From assembly GCA_964057225.1 (NCBI GenBank), contig OZ059895.1, positions 8,308,001-8,372,000 of the forward strand: a stretch of DNA of 64,000 nt. The letters run 5' to 3'. The number at the start of each line of letters is the position of its first letter. Within the stretch, counting starts at the first letter, position 1. Below the pieces are notes generated by a model. The model was not told the origin of the DNA. It saw nothing but the letters and a program-made list of their open reading frames with translations, and did no database searches. Shown one piece after another: positions 27,101 to 40,833 of the stretch. The position numbers and the translations under genes are program-made. Source of the stretch: Auanema rhodensis. Lineage: Eukaryota; Nematoda; Chromadorea; Rhabditida; Rhabditidae.

Positions 27101-28715
27101 ATAATTTGTATAATATATATGTATAAACATATTTAAATAATATTATATTATATATATATAGTTAATAAATATATACAAACCTTGCAAAGACCGTATTGAA
27201 TATTGGTCGATTCAATATATGGATGTGATCCAATAAATTCTTTCACATCATCCACAGTACTGTCTCGACCATTTCTTAATAGTATACGGTATTGTTGTAC
27301 AAAAATCTGAAATTAAATATATATTATAATAATTTTTAAAAACTTTGTATAACATATATTGAGTTAATCTGTTTCATTTTATTAAAATAATTACTTTAAA
27401 AACTTGAAATTAAGCTTATACCACTAAAACATATAGCTTAATCATGAACTAATATAATAATAATATATTTAATAATTAAAAATGAAATAAATTATAATTA
27501 AGAATAGAAAAAGAAGAAAAACAACTAACACTATATTCAATTCGAACACTGTAGCCGGCACGTCGAATACGAACAGTTTCTAACATTCCTGTGTACCGCA
27601 ATTGACGTAATATGATATTATCATCAAAATGATTAGGAATCTATAATAATTATAATAATTAATATAACTATATGATATAGTTAAATATTACTTTATCATT
27701 ATTACTTTTGATACAACGAATGAAATATGGAGTAGCATGACCAAGAGTACTCATCAATCGACTTAATGAATATTCAAATTGTTTCGAAACACTAGCTGGT
27801 TTTTTTGACAATGGCTTCTTTCCAATTGTTTCTTTCAATATCTAAAGATTAAAATAATTATTTTTTTATTTCATTTTATTAAAATTTACTTGGAGGCTTT
27901 TCAAGTTGCTCATCTTATCTTCTACACGACCAGCTGGTGTACGTCGAGCTTGATTAACAATAGTATCAAACATGCTGGTATCACAGAAATCAGGTAAATC
28001 AATATGTAAATCTCCTCGTAGAAAAGCTGATAAAGCTGAATCTGAACCTCTACGTGGTGCTATTACAGTTTCTGTGACACGTAAATGACCAGCTGATTCT
28101 AGAACATAACATCAAATTTTGAAAGATTAAGTTGAAGTTCTGTGACACTTACCGCTTCGTTGTAAACGTTTACCAGATTGCTTGAAAGCTTGTACTGCTC
28201 GGAAGACTGTACGCAACAAGCTCCATCTAAATAAAATCTTAACTATATGGAATAATTAAACTAATTACCGATATGTTGCTACAGGATCCGTTCCTAATAG
28301 AGCTTTCATTAAAGCTATACGACTTGTTTTCAAAGTATTCAAAACATCAACGCGCATCAAATCTTTATTTTTTTCTCGAAAACCCTAAAATATTAATAAT
28401 AATAATAAAATAAAATATTTTAAAATAATCTACCGTAATCTGATATTTGACTTTTCCAGCATAATGAGCAACAATAAATGCAGGTTCTTTACGTTGTGGT
28501 GTTTCATAATATTCATTTGTCTAAAAAAAAACAAAATAATATAATATATTAACTATACTAATTATATGTAAATACTTTGAGAAATTGATTAAGTTTAGCC
28601 AACATTGAATCATCTGTACCATTATTAATATTACTTTCTTCATCTATTAAGCGTAATATACCATATGGTTTACTCTGAAAATAAGAAAATTTATTTCTCT
28701 CTCTATCTATGTCTA

Positions 28716-28749
<34 letters not shown>

Positions 28750-31742
28750 TTCTTTTTTTTCTGTTTGCATAGTTAAGACTTACTTGAAACAGTTGAACAC
28801 ATTCTGTATTATCAGTATATTCAATATTTGTCCATGAGATCCCTTCTTTCAAATATTCTTCCTATATATATATAAATTATTTTATTTTTTAATAATAATT
28901 ATAAAATCAAGTAACCTGTTCAAATTGGAAAATATGTTGGTTAAAGTATGCTTGTAAATGCTCATTTGCATAATTAATACAAAGTTGTTCAAACGAATTC
29001 CATTGAGCTCCAACATCTTCAAATCCAAATATGTCAAGAATTCCTTAAAATATAAATTATAATAATAATAATAATAATTGTTATTTATACCAATATAATA
29101 TCCTTTTGATCCAGCTTCTTTTTTGAGTAATGCTTGATTAATACGTAAAACAATCCAATGAAATAAAGCATTATATAAGCATTTAGCCATTGCATCTCTT
29201 GTATTTGTAGCCTAAAATAAAGAAAAAAAAGATATTTATAATCAATATTTCTTTAATTATATTATTTATTTATTTATAAAAACTTACTTCAACAACACTA
29301 TAACGGGTAACAACTGTTTCAGTTTTCATAACATGTCGTTTCATTGTTAAAGCCTTAATTATGTGATAAAATATTTTTTTTTAAAATATATAAATACTTG
29401 TAATAATAAATCTTTTTTGATATTTAATAGTAAAGCTATTAAATCCACAATTTCTTCATTTTCAATATAAGCATTCTCATCACTATGATAGCCATGTCTC
29501 TGAAAGTAGAATAAAAAAGTAAATTTAAAAAATATTATAAACTATATACATATAGTTAATATAATTAATATAATACCTTTATATATGTTATATTACCAAG
29601 TAATAAAACTGCTGATATTATAGCAAATATGGTATGTTGAGTATGTTGATTAAATCCAACACTATTCATGGAATGTCGTAAACGATCAAATTCATATCTT
29701 TCATCAACACCTTCAGGAGAAAATGGCTCATTCTATTATAAAATTATATTTTAAAATAAAATAAATTATAATTAATATTAACTTGATTCAAGTAATGATA
29801 ATCATTTGGTTTCATTAGATAATATGCTGCTCGTTGTTCTTCAGTAGCACCTTCTAGTAAATAATAGAATACATGATAATTTCTATAAAACATATAATTA
29901 TTTTTAATTTTAATTTTAATTTATAAAAAAAATATTTATTACCGTTCACCCTTAGCTTGAGATATAATACGTGATTTTTCTAATAAATATATCTCAACAT
30001 TCGCTCTAAATAAATAAAAAAATAATAATTAAGTTATAATTAATTATAAATAATCTTACCCTGATACCATACCATTTTCTCGATAATTAATTTTAATAAA
30101 TTTACCAAAACGACTACTATTATTGTTTTGAAGTGTTACAGCATTACCAAAAGCCTTAAAAATATTTAAGAATTCATTTGAAAAAAAAAAAAAGATTTTA
30201 TTACCTCAAGCACTGGACCAGCACTAAGAAGTATTTGATCAGCAGTACATCCACTACTTCCTTTTTGACTTAACGTTGTCAAATGTGAAATCAGATGATT
30301 TGTTGATTCTGTTTTTCCTGAACCACTTTCTCCACTAATAACAACACATTGATTTTCTTTTATACGTAACATACTAAAAATGAAAAAGTTTTAGTTTAAG
30401 TTTTGTTTGTTCTCTTATTACTTATGATATGTAACATCAGCAATAGCAAAGATGTGTGGTGGTAAAGCACCCAATCGTCTACTTTGACAATACAAACGAG
30501 CATATTTAGGATTATAGATTGGAAAAAAGCTGAAATTATTATATATTTTTGTATAAAAGTAATAATATTTATGAACCTAAATGGATTAACAGCCACTAAA
30601 ATAGGTCCAATATAAGTGTATATGTGACCGGAATTAAAGCGATCACGTAAATTATCTAGAAGTGTTTGTTCAGTTAATTCAGGAAGCATACATAAATCTG
30701 CATATTCTCTATCCTATAATATATATTTCTTTTAATATATAAATCTTTATTTTAGTGTAGAAAACCTGAGGTTGTGTAAGAAATTTTGCGAGAAATGCAT
30801 CAATTGTACTTGCCGCTTCAGCTGATCCAAACCGCGTACCACCAGCTGAAGCACGTGAACCTTTGTGTCTAAAAAAAATTTTTTTTTTCGCTTCTCGCTA
30901 GTTCTTCAGTTTTCTAAGAAAATTTGAAAGTTAAATGATGATTCATACCTAAAAACAAAACGATTTTTAGGAGAAGATTCATCAGCTGATGGTAGTCGAC
31001 TCCAAATTAATTGAACAGCTACCGGATATTCACCTCGATCTAATCGTCGTTCCTAAAATCAAAATTTTTTATTTTTTTAATTTATTTGATATAAATTAAT
31101 TTATAAAAAGAAAAATATATAACATATGTATATACCTTATACATTTGTCCGTCAGGTGTTCCCATCATTTCAAATAAATCATAATCATCAGCTGATTGTC
31201 CAGTAAACTCTTAAATTTAATAAAATTATGTAAAATTACATATACAAGTATTTATTTATAAGTTTATAATAAATTAACAATTATTTAAAATTATTATTAC
31301 CATCTTTTAGCTGAATAACTCTTTCAATAAGCTCTTCTGTTGTGGATCGTTTATGAAATTCAATTGATAATCGATCAGCTTCATTTTCAGGATTAAAACA
31401 ATGTAAATATACCTTAAAAGAAGAATTTATTATTTTTTAAAGAGAATATTTATAAATAAAAACTTAAACAAACAAATATTTTATTTAAAATTGATATATT
31501 AATTGCTAAATAAGATCTGAATTTGTTGTAAAGAGAATAGAAAATCATTTTGGATTTGCTCAAAATTGATTGATATGAGTGCATGCAATCATAATCAAAA
31601 CAATTTATGTTTTAAAACAAGTTGAAGATAAAGAAATACATACCGTAACTACATAATTGTGAGCTTCATCTGGTGCTGTGATGGTGTGTGCTCTGCGAGG
31701 AAAACAGCCTGTGGCTCCAGAAGATATTGAATCAAACGACAT
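22150..31742 (-). CDS. hum-7: Myosin IX with RhoGAP tail
   Basis: A large multi-exon gene for an unconventional single-headed myosin that also switches off Rho. The start is [13 protein letters not shown] (exon 31644-31742), followed by a Ras-association domain (about 31140-31412). The motor spans about 30714 to 27200, with P-loop [10 protein letters not shown] (about 30320), switch [10 protein letters not shown] (about 30100) and switch [12 protein letters not shown] (about 29025). IQ motifs lie at about 26600-27000 (e.g. AAYAALVIQ- and [11 protein letters not shown]-like segments). The tail has a first C1 zinc finger (25560-25800), a conserved block ending [20 protein letters not shown] (about 24330-25110), a second C1 ([17 protein letters not shown], 23650-23823) and a RhoGAP domain (about 22550-23580) with the arginine finger in GIYRKSG. 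The end is [11 protein letters not shown]...FFTPN at 22150. Introns are mostly 45-150 bp. Domain order equals that of C. elegans HUM-7 and vertebrate MYO9A/B, acting at cortical actin to limit Rho signalling. I did not resolve every exon boundary. Confidence 0.93.
24148..24184. repeat. (AACT)n tetranucleotide repeat in a myosin intron
   Basis: About nine CTAA/AACT units in an intron of the myosin IX gene, between the second C1 exon and a small basic exon at about 24430-24465. Confidence 0.9.
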
Positions 31743-32789
31743 CACCTCACCATTCTATTATTAACAAAGCAATCCTTTTACTATAAAAATTAAATTTAAA
31801 AAGATAAAATAATTAAAAATAAGATTTCAGAATGCCATAGTTAACGTGATAATAGATAAATACTTGATGAGAAGTAAAGTTTGATGAGTAATTTATGAAA
31901 ATATAATGAAAAGTTGAGGTAAAAATAGAAGTTGAAAGAAAAAAGAAACGCTACTGATTCATATAAATAAACAGATGATTTCAGAAGAGGATAGTTGATT
32001 GAATGAAAACTCTATATTACTATGTTGTAGTATCGATAAAGAGATATAGAGATATCAGAGAGAACATTTGAAAAATTAGTTCAAACACAGAAATCATGAG
32101 ACAATCGCAGAAAACGGGGAATGCCTTCCGGAAGAGCAGCCGTCCAGTATTATAAATCGATGAAAATTTGTACTGATTGATCGATACTGAGAAGAAAAAC
32201 GAGGCTGCTCTGTTTCATCCTATCTCCCTCAACTTCAATCCTTCAGACTTTTCTGCTTTTCTTTCGGATTTATCTTCAAAGTATTGGGTGAATTGCCTGA
32301 GGGGGAGAAGGAGGTGGAGGTGGAATGCAATGAAGAAGGCATGCGGCTGTTGCTTGAAAACTTAAAGAAAGAAGTAAAAGATGAAACGGACTCTTCGTAT
32401 AAATAACATAAAATCTATTTAGCTTGTCTTAAATCTTTTCAAACATATTGCTGATTGGAAAAGTGCCAGAATTCTCATGAAAGATCACAAATACAAGCTT
32501 ATGTGGTTGGTGTTTTTCTTTTAAATGATAATTGTTCTGTCAGCAGAAGAAAATTTGAAATTTTAAGAAAACTTAATGAAAAGTTTGTTATTGAAAGTAG
32601 TGTATATGTGTCAGATGATCAAAGTCATTTGAATGAAGAAGAATTTAAATTTAAATATTTCATATTTTAACATAAAGAAATATATTTTGTAAGATGATGA
32701 TGATGATCTTACGTCGTCATTTGTTCTCATATGCTAGTTCTTTAAATAGGTACCAGCTGTATGTAAAGTTATATGAGGGATTTAAGAAC

Positions 32790-32790
<1 letters not shown>

Positions 32791-32840
<50 letters not shown>
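32791..32840. repeat. (GA)n microsatellite
   Basis: A perfect GA dinucleotide tract of about 25 units. Confidence 0.95.
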
Positions 32841-32848
<8 letters not shown>

Positions 32849-33054
32849 AGATATAATAATTTAAAATAAAGAATTATAATAAACATAGTCTATACAAAGT
32901 AGTTAACATCTGATGAATATAACACAGATTATTGAGATATAGTCAATATTATAGTTAATATATGTTTTTTTTTTGTTAAAAGAAAAACATTAAGATCTGG
33001 TCACGGAATCTGATTCAAAAATACGTCAAAAGTAATTTCGATAACACAGTGAGT

Positions 33055-33091
33055 ATGTGTGTGTGTGTGTATGTGTGTGTGTGTGTGTGTG
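33055..33091. repeat. (GT)n microsatellite
   Basis: A TG tract with a single ATG interruption, followed by GGGTGGAGGTG. Confidence 0.9.
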
Positions 33092-35340
33092 GGTGGAGGT
33101 GAAGATGTTGGGCGATTGGTGCTGAATGAGAGAAAGAACTGAGCTACATGCTAGCTTATGTACAAGATCAGTGTGGCTGGATTGAAGATATTGATTATGA
33201 ACGATGACAAGAAACATACAATCAATGATAACCATTTGAGCTTAAAGATAAAAATTTTTGATTTTTGGCAAAATGCCGAATGTTAAAGTGTTGAATTGGC
33301 TCACGTGGTCACGCAGCCGATATATTGGAACCAAGCTATCGTTAAGCACCTGAGAAAGAGCCGCGCCCGGTTTTTGCTGCTCATAGAGGAGAAGGCGTGA
33401 AATCGAAGAGAAAAATCCTCTCTATCCTCTCTCTTATTTCTTCTCTCAACGTCTATTTCTCTCTATTCATCTTTGCTTTATTTCTCTATGTGCATAGAAC
33501 GTGTGTGTATGTGCGATGATGATGATGATGATGATGCAGGAAAGAGATCTTGAAATTTTCGGTTGGGAGATAGAAGGGGATATTGGCATACGAATGTGAA
33601 ATAGACAGTCTGTGATGGCAGAGCAAAACGGACGACCGATGGGGTGGGGGGTCGGTAGGAGTAGGAAAGGAGAGCAATAGAGAGCATAAGAGTGAAGAAG
33701 GTGAGTAGTGAGATGAGAAAGGTATCCAGATTCAACCGGTAGACTAAGAAAGCTAAACAGCAAAAAGCCGGTTCTTCAGATTCGGATGGAGAGCGAAGCT
33801 GAAAATATTCGTCTTCATAATCATATATATTTGTCTCTTTGCATACTTTGGCACAAATATTGTTTAAGCTCTATAAGGTAGATTTTCCATTGTTGAGAAT
33901 ACACTAACATAATGATTTCCAAATCGGATTTATCGTCAAAGAATTTTATTGGCTACTACATTAGACGGATCAATCAAACTTTCTTCTTCAATCAACAGCA
34001 AAATTCAAATGTTTGTTCGCTTAATCGAAGGGCTACGAGAAATCTGTGAAGACGTTTAGTGACGATACGGCCATGTGATGTTGAAGATGATGAGAACCGT
34101 TAATGACGGCTGAAGAAGTACACAGACCACCCAATAGCAGACTCATAGTAAACAGGAACGATAAGATTCATCATCAGTTATCATATGTGGGTTTCACTTA
34201 CATCATGTGTGAAAAAATGCCAAATAAAAAATATTTATAACGGAAGTGAATATTTTCATCAATAGGGATTTCATGTTATCTTTCATATACTAAGGAATTT
34301 TAATCATAAATATATATTTCTGACGTAAATAAATTCGTACTAGTGAACTAATGAAAACTTTAATTGACACATACTCAGCATTAATTTGCTCAAAGCTTAA
34401 TGCCAGGTGTCATGTATCTCACGTGGATATTTCCACGCCAACACGTTCATGATCATTTTCAATAGCCTGAATGCTTTGAACGGTTGATTATCCTGATAAA
34501 ACAGGAATCTTACTAGTTTCATCTTCAAAACTTTATTAATTATTATTTACGTATCCATTTTTAAGTAGTCATTAATCTACTTAATTTCTTGTCTCCTCAA
34601 ATTATTTAAATTATGAATCATCAGATCAAAATTAAATGCAATATTTCATTTTGTGAAACCTTTTGAGCATATACGAAAGCTAGCTACGGTTTATTTCATA
34701 GAAAGAAAAAGTGGAAATATTTTAATTCATTGTTGTTAATTCCATTTAATATTGTGCTTGTTAAATTCTCGTAAATAAAATACAATTGATTTATATAAAT
34801 CTATAAAAAAATTTTATTATTGAATTAGCTGTTTACAAATTCTCAAATCATTGTTTTCTTTTTGGTATTAATATTTTTCCGCTCCAATCTATTGCATTTT
34901 CTTTTTCATTTATTAAGATATAAGATAAATATACGAATACACGGTTGTATGAACATCATGATTGTAGTATTTCAATATACATACAAAGTGGATAGTCCGA
35001 AATCCAACCCTAATATGTTTCAAATATTAAAAGTAAATATTGTTTTAAATTTTATTCGAAAATTAAATTACATTTGATCTCATTCTTATTCCAGATGATT
35101 GTACATCAATCCTATTGCATACCCTTAACGCCAAGAGTTCATGCACAGTAGTGTGCTCTGCCGACAAACGCGCGCTCCATTCGAAGTCCGGATGAGTAAA
35201 ATCGAAATTTGATGTCCTGTTGGTTCAACTTGGCATGTATGTTGGTTTTTTCAACTTTTTTCGTAATAACTGATTTTACAAGTTTCTTTGACCTTAACAT
35301 ATTTCAGAATACCATTGAATGTAGATGAGATGGGCCTGTA

Positions 35341-35691
35341 ATGGTCGGTGTTCTTACTTACTACGACAGACAAATGGATATCTTAAACATGCCTGGTGAC
35401 CATGAAGATCGGGTGAGTTAGTTTCAATTTCTTCTTGATAGTGTTTTTGAAAATGATAGATAAGATGTAAGCGGGCAGTCATTGAAAACTGATAATATCA
35501 TAATAAACTAATAATTGGTCTTTGGGGATTCTGTTGAACTTGCAAAGAACAGAAGAAAACTATCACAGCTTGATGATTTACAACTTATTAACGATTTCTC
35601 CTCAAAAGTTGAAAGTTTTAAAGCTGGGCTGAATAGAGATCCTTTACATCGTTTCCGAAGGCTTTGTAATGTGGGATGGGGAAACACCTGA
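35341..35691 (+). CDS. Possible small two-exon gene
   Basis: ATG at 35341 opens MVGVLTYYDRQMDILNMPG and runs to a consensus donor (CGG|GTGAGT) at 35412. An acceptor (CTATCACAG) at 35568 continues in the same frame as LDDLQLINDFSSKVESFKAG and reaches a stop at 35689, giving about 64 residues. An acceptor (ATATTTCAG) also precedes the start, near 35307. An alternative acceptor at 35547 keeps frame too. Amino-acid composition looks protein-like (few low-complexity stretches, mixed charge), unlike the T-rich surroundings. I recognise no family. It could instead be upstream exons of a longer transcript, or a chance frame. Confidence 0.3.
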
Positions 35692-35956
35692 ACTCTTCGG
35701 CTCGCAGTTACAAAGGTCTCCGCATATTTTAAACAAAGAGCCGATTTTATTATGTCTTTTTAGTAATTTTTCGATCTTCTTCTTTATTTACTGAAAAATG
35801 GTAGCAAATCGTGTTTGCACAAAAGCGTTCCCATTGGAATTGTTTGGTATTCTCCGATATTAGACCTCAACTTTTGCCATTGAAAATTGTGCACTTCGTT
35901 TGCAATTATTTTTGTCTCAGGTTTTTGAAAATTTCTTTACCAACCGTAAATAGACC

Positions 35957-38900
35957 ATGTATTCGCGGAATTCTAAACGCCCTTTCCGTAGATTGATTCC
36001 TCTACGAACAGGCAAAGATTCGGTGAGTCATTTCTATATACCCCCACTCATGTTTATTAACATAAAAAAAGAAGTATAATTTATGAAAAAATAATTAATC
36101 ATCGTCTCATATTTTTTTTTAGGAGCTGAATGAAAAAATATTATGGACGGACGAGGATTGCCAAAGCCAGTAAGTGACTTATTTCTTTCCTTATTACAGC
36201 AGAAGCAGAATTTATTCTGATCTTTTGTATTATTCGTATTTTGCCAATTAGGAACTTATAATTTCATCAGAATCTTTGATCCAGTTCCTTTGGAATATTT
36301 ATGCTGATAAAAAAAATTTATTTCTCACTTGTTCTTATCTTTGTTATCTATGAACATTATCGATCATTTGCGCATTGCAACTTTAGTTCTACCCACTACC
36401 TGATGTTCGCGATGTTCCTCTTTTATTCTGTTTTACATATAATTTCTATTTGAAATATAAAAAAACTTACTTGCATTCTTAACTACTTGTACTATTCTCG
36501 GCAATTTTCTGTTTTTTCTTGTATTTTTATTTAACGTTGAAAAAAATTAATAAGGCAGGCAATTGCTGACGACGAGTCAATACTTGGAGGTCATTTCATT
36601 GTCAAATATGTTCATTCTCTAGTGATTTGGCCATACAGATTCTCTGTCTCTTGGGAGTCATTTTGACTTCTGGAATTCTTAACTTAACTTTGGCTCAGTG
36701 CTCGTTTACTCATCTGAATATTTTGATTCTCGCATCTGCTGTTCTTCATCTATATCTTTTGCTTTTGTTTTTAATATTTATATTCATTTTACTCCAAATT
36801 AGCATTAGGATTTATGTTCTTATTCAATGATTCTGCTCAGGTCTTTTTCGTTCTTTTAATGTACTCAATCTCCGTTTCTCTTAAAAGATTAATGAAGTCT
36901 ACTATTGCTTCTGTCATGTTACACTTTCCCTATCTACACTCAACTAGTCCTTTACCTCAGTTCAAAAAAAATCCTTTTCTAAGCATGTTTAGATCTTTTG
37001 ATGTTATAGTGTTGGCTTTTTTAAAATTCAGCATTTTTCTGTCGATATTCGCTAGGTCTTGACCTAATATCTTATTACATCCAGTTATATTTATAACTTT
37101 TCTCTATATCTTTCTCTTAACAACACGTATGTTTTGTTTTCATCGCTAATGCTTTGGATGGACGTCTGTTATCCATATTGTTGCCAATATATTCCTTCTT
37201 AGCGGGTACGTTTGGAGCAATTGTTATTAGGATAATGTATCTCGCTGTTCTTGGAAGGCAACAGATGATGCATATAGTCTTCGTACATATTTCTTTTGTT
37301 TATTGATTGAGTTGGAAGTTGTTGTATTATACTTGCCCCTGGTGTGTAAGGGACAAAACACGTTTTGCCTGTCACTAATATCCTGTTTGTATCATGTCTT
37401 TGCCATAGCATGCCCCTCGCTCTCTCTATTTTGATCAGTCTCTCTTCCTTTCTGCCCTCTCCCTTTTTCCATTTAGTTGGCGCCCTTTGCTCTGTTTTAA
37501 GCTCAATATATGAAAAGCTTCATGCTTTTGGCTCAAATATTGTTTTTGTCCGGTAATATTTTTCCGTTGCTATTCATAATGAGGATCACGATAAATTATT
37601 ATGCAGATTTCGTCGTTAGTTAGATATCCCTTTATATCTATTTAGAATACGAAGATATTATGTAGTAAACGAGTATGTAACCTCTTTTATGCTAAACTGA
37701 CTTTTGTTTTCTCACATTGCATCATTCATCTTGATGAAAAGTTTTTTTTTTCTTCCACTTTCGTTTTTTTGATTTTCTCATTCTAAAATAGCCTCCATTT
37801 TCGATTTAGTATTTGGGCTACTGAAATGTGAATTTACGAAAACGTTTAAACTATCATATCATGATCTATTCTTTGTATAACTTTTTCTTTATCTATGAAT
37901 TATTTTAAGCAACTGTTTAGTAAGTTCACGCTTTTTTTGAATGATATTAATATTAATCCGATGAAAAACTAGTTGTATTCATAGAAGTTTAGTTAATTTA
38001 AAATGTAGAGAACTTTTTGAATTCTTGGTTTTGCTAGTCTTCTTGAATTTGTACAAGTTTTATTGCCTTTTCTCTCCCTTTCGTGATAATCATCAACACA
38101 TCTGCTGCAGAATTGTCCTGTCTTTATCCAAAATCCCACACATATGGTCATACGTCTCTGCTGCTTTGCTTATTTTAATGGACCATCATATCGGATATCT
38201 TTTGCTATACATATATTGTAGATCAACGTGTTACTTCTTTTTTTTTTAAATCCTTTGTTTTCATAAAACTTTCTGGTGTGTCTATCTTTCTCTACACCAG
38301 ATTGTTAAGTTTTTTCCTGCTTGACCACTGCAGTTTACGATTTAATCCGAGCCTCTCTCGTGTCCGTAAACAAATCTCTTTGCTCCCTGCCTTATGCATT
38401 CTATCTAACCCATTCATGTTTCATTTAAGCTGCCAAGTTATAAATATTCAAATCTTTTTCCTGTTTTCAAATTTTTTTACTTTTCAGACATACCGTACTT
38501 TGCTGCGAGGAGTTTTGTCGTATCACATTTTGCACCCGATCAGGAAAAGTCTCCTTAGCATTCATCACAATGCTTTTTATTTATATTATATTTTTAAGTA
38601 AGTTCTTCCTTTTTATTTCCTGTTTCTTCTATTTCTCATGGATTTTCACAGTGCTTCCCTGAAATCTTTGAATGTTTAAATTTTGCAAAAAAATGTGAAA
38701 ATTCAACCGCTGTTTCGCATCCAACATTTAAAATGAGCTTCTAATGTTTATAAAATTTTAAATATTGGCAACTGAAATCGTGGAAATATCAAATAACGTT
38801 GCCCTTAGTAGCGTAAGATTCATTAATTATGAGAATAACAAAACAAATTTAAAAAATGAAAATGAAATTATTAAAACGAAAGTAATTTTCAGCTATATCA

Positions 38901-40380
38901 ACAGTTCCGCCGTCTATGTCTTTACCAGATATGGCTGATGCTGGCCCCAGACCGGGTATAAACACAAAGAGGTTTGCTTTCACCAATAAGATAATCTCAT
39001 TTTATTGATGTTTTAGAGCTACAAAAATTCTATCAGATTTATGCGATGCCTATGACAAAGGTCTAGTTACTGGTGACTCGTGTAATCGGTTGTGTTATTC
39101 AAGAAATTGGGTTGTAAATGATTTTTATGAAGGACATAAGGTTCAATTTTGGTCTTTTTTTAATGAAAAACTATTTTTTATTTTCAGGTTGTAGTTGTAT
39201 TAAAAGATGGAGGACAATTAGCAGTTTATAAGAGTTCTCATGCCTCCTATCAAGAGTTTGATACACCTGCTCTTCACATGTCAGATGCTGAGTTCAGTGA
39301 TAAGGTTAATTACATTATCAGTGGAAAGGAATTTTATACTAATTCTTTTAGGTTCTCGATCTTATTAATGATCAGTTGGGGTTAGGGTGGCCAAGAGAAT
39401 ACAAAAAGCATTTAATGGAAACTCTATGGCCTACTTTACTGAGGTAATTCTTATTCCACTTTATAAAGCTTACCCATTTTTCGTCTAGAACTCCTGGAGA
39501 TTCTTTGTCAGAAGCTGATCGACATTCACTTTGGACATTGCTGCAACAGCCTGAGTTTATTATTTTTAGATTGTTACCGCTAACGAGAGTAACTCCAAAG
39601 GTAAAGCCTTAAATTTGTTACTTATAATGTAGTTTTTTTTTTATTTGTAGCTTATTGGTACCTGTGGTAATTTCTATCAAACCGAGTCATTAATTGCTTT
39701 TCGAATGAAAAAGTATTATGTTAATCTTAAGGCATGTTTTAATTTAATTATTAATCTATTTTTATATTTCTTTTTTAGGGTAAAATCTTAGTGCATATTA
39801 TGGGAACTATGAAGTTATTGTACGAGTTTTTGAACGATCCCCTTCAATGGTGTGATGTTCGATTTGAAAATTTAGGTCTTTCTGCAGACTATCCTAAAAG
39901 GTAAGATATGAAACCAATAATTATATATAAATTTATCATATAATAGGTTTGTTCTTATGGATGCTGATGATGTCTATACGGAATCCAAGCTAAATTCTCT
40001 TCTAAAGGTATGTTTCTTCTCTTTATTCTTTTTTTATTTTTTCTTCATTTTCATCTTCTAAATATAAAAATTCTTATAGGGACGACCATGTGCAAGTGAT
40101 TCTGATTGTGCAATAGGAGATTGTACGGGGCGGTGCTTAGACACTATGACTTGTTCAGTTCGAGTAAATTCAAACTTAGAGGTAAATTTTTTTTCTTTTT
40201 TTTTGCTATTATCTTTGTTTTATTTAGGTTTTATGTGACAAATTAGTTAGAAAATTGTATTCGACCACTTGGCCCAAAAATAACCATTATCTTGCTGCTT
40301 GCAACGACCCGTCTTTGAATGTAACTCAAAGATTAGCGGATCTTCGATTAGCGTGGTCATGGAATTTACCTGATGTTTAA
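35957..40380 (+). CDS. DIPK1/FAM69-family divergent protein kinase
   Basis: Thirteen exons join in phase (35957-36022, 36123-36169, 38488-38597, 38893-38971, 39017-39140, 39188-39304, 39352-39443, 39489-39600, 39651-39719, 39779-39900, 39947-40007, 40080-40181, 40228-40380) to give 417 residues. A basic cytoplasmic N-terminus and one membrane span at about 59-74 (VSLAFITMLFIYIIFL) predict a type II protein of the ER/Golgi, as for vertebrate DIPK1A-C. Family marks are LCDAYDKGLVTGDSCNRLC, a kinase-like lysine strand (GGQLAVYKSS), LIGTCGNFYQTESL, the metal-site-like FVLMDADDVY, and the cysteine-rich GRPCASDSDCAIGDCTGRC near the C-terminus. Kinase activity in this family is not well established. 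An in-frame TAG two codons upstream fixes the start, and TAAATAG just before it could accept a trans-spliced leader. The third exon is assigned by phase and by the membrane span it supplies. Confidence 0.85.
36170..38487 (+). other. 2.3 kb intron of the DIPK1-like gene
   Basis: Bounded by GTAAGT after exon 2 and ACTTTTCAG before exon 3, and T-rich throughout. Hydrophobic open frames inside (36627-36830, 37365-37556, 38025-38249) follow from the T-rich composition and have no other gene-like features. Confidence 0.65.
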
Positions 40381-40833
40381 CCTATTTTTCGTTTTTATGT
40401 TAGTTACGATTGAAATTATGTGTTTATGTGGATTAAGATTTTATCCACTAACATGTATTTCAGCCACATTACGGGTTCCTATTTAGGTTTATCATTCACT
40501 GTGGGTATTCAAACCTGTACTATCTTTGTTTTCCTCTTTTTTTTTCTTTCTTTCAATCTGCCTCAATAATGTTTTATTTGTGTTGTTTATAGCTAATAAC
40601 TTAATTAATTTATATATTAGAAAACGTAATATTTTCACCATGTACAGGTGAATGAAGATTTTTATAATTCATTACTTTTAATTTAAATTGTGTTTTATAA
40701 CCGTGAGCGGGGCTAAAGCTTTGTTTATAAGAGGAGTGCTATAGTGTTTATGAGAATTCTAAATACGGTTGTATGGGACTATTAAATTTCAGATGCTACA
40801 AACGTTTCATAGGATACACCTGGTACCTGGACC
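40381..40833 (+). other. Spacer between DIPK1-like and olfactomedin genes
   Basis: 450 bp between two genes in the same direction. An acceptor-like AAATTTCAG at about 40782-40790 lies about 45 bp before the next start and could receive a spliced leader or end a 5' UTR intron. There is no coding exon. Confidence 0.6.

Larger units (their letters stand above)
31743..35340. other. Divergent intergenic region
   Basis: 3.6 kb upstream of both the myosin gene (-) and the plus-strand gene cluster. Short open frames exist (e.g. 32455-32670) but lack an ATG, known homology or consistent splice signals. It contains (GA)n and (GT)n microsatellites and a GAT run near 33517-33535. Promoters of both genes presumably lie here, but I cannot point to them. 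Confidence 0.55.

Noticed and set aside
32455-32670. 71-residue frame on plus
   Set aside because: Begins with TTG right after a stop, has no ATG, no acceptor and no known family. Left as chance or a decayed exon.
36627-38601. Series of hydrophobic frames that look like membrane proteins
   Set aside because: T-rich intron sequence translates into Phe/Leu/Ile strings. Only 38488-38597 fits by splice phase and was used as an exon, in another frame.
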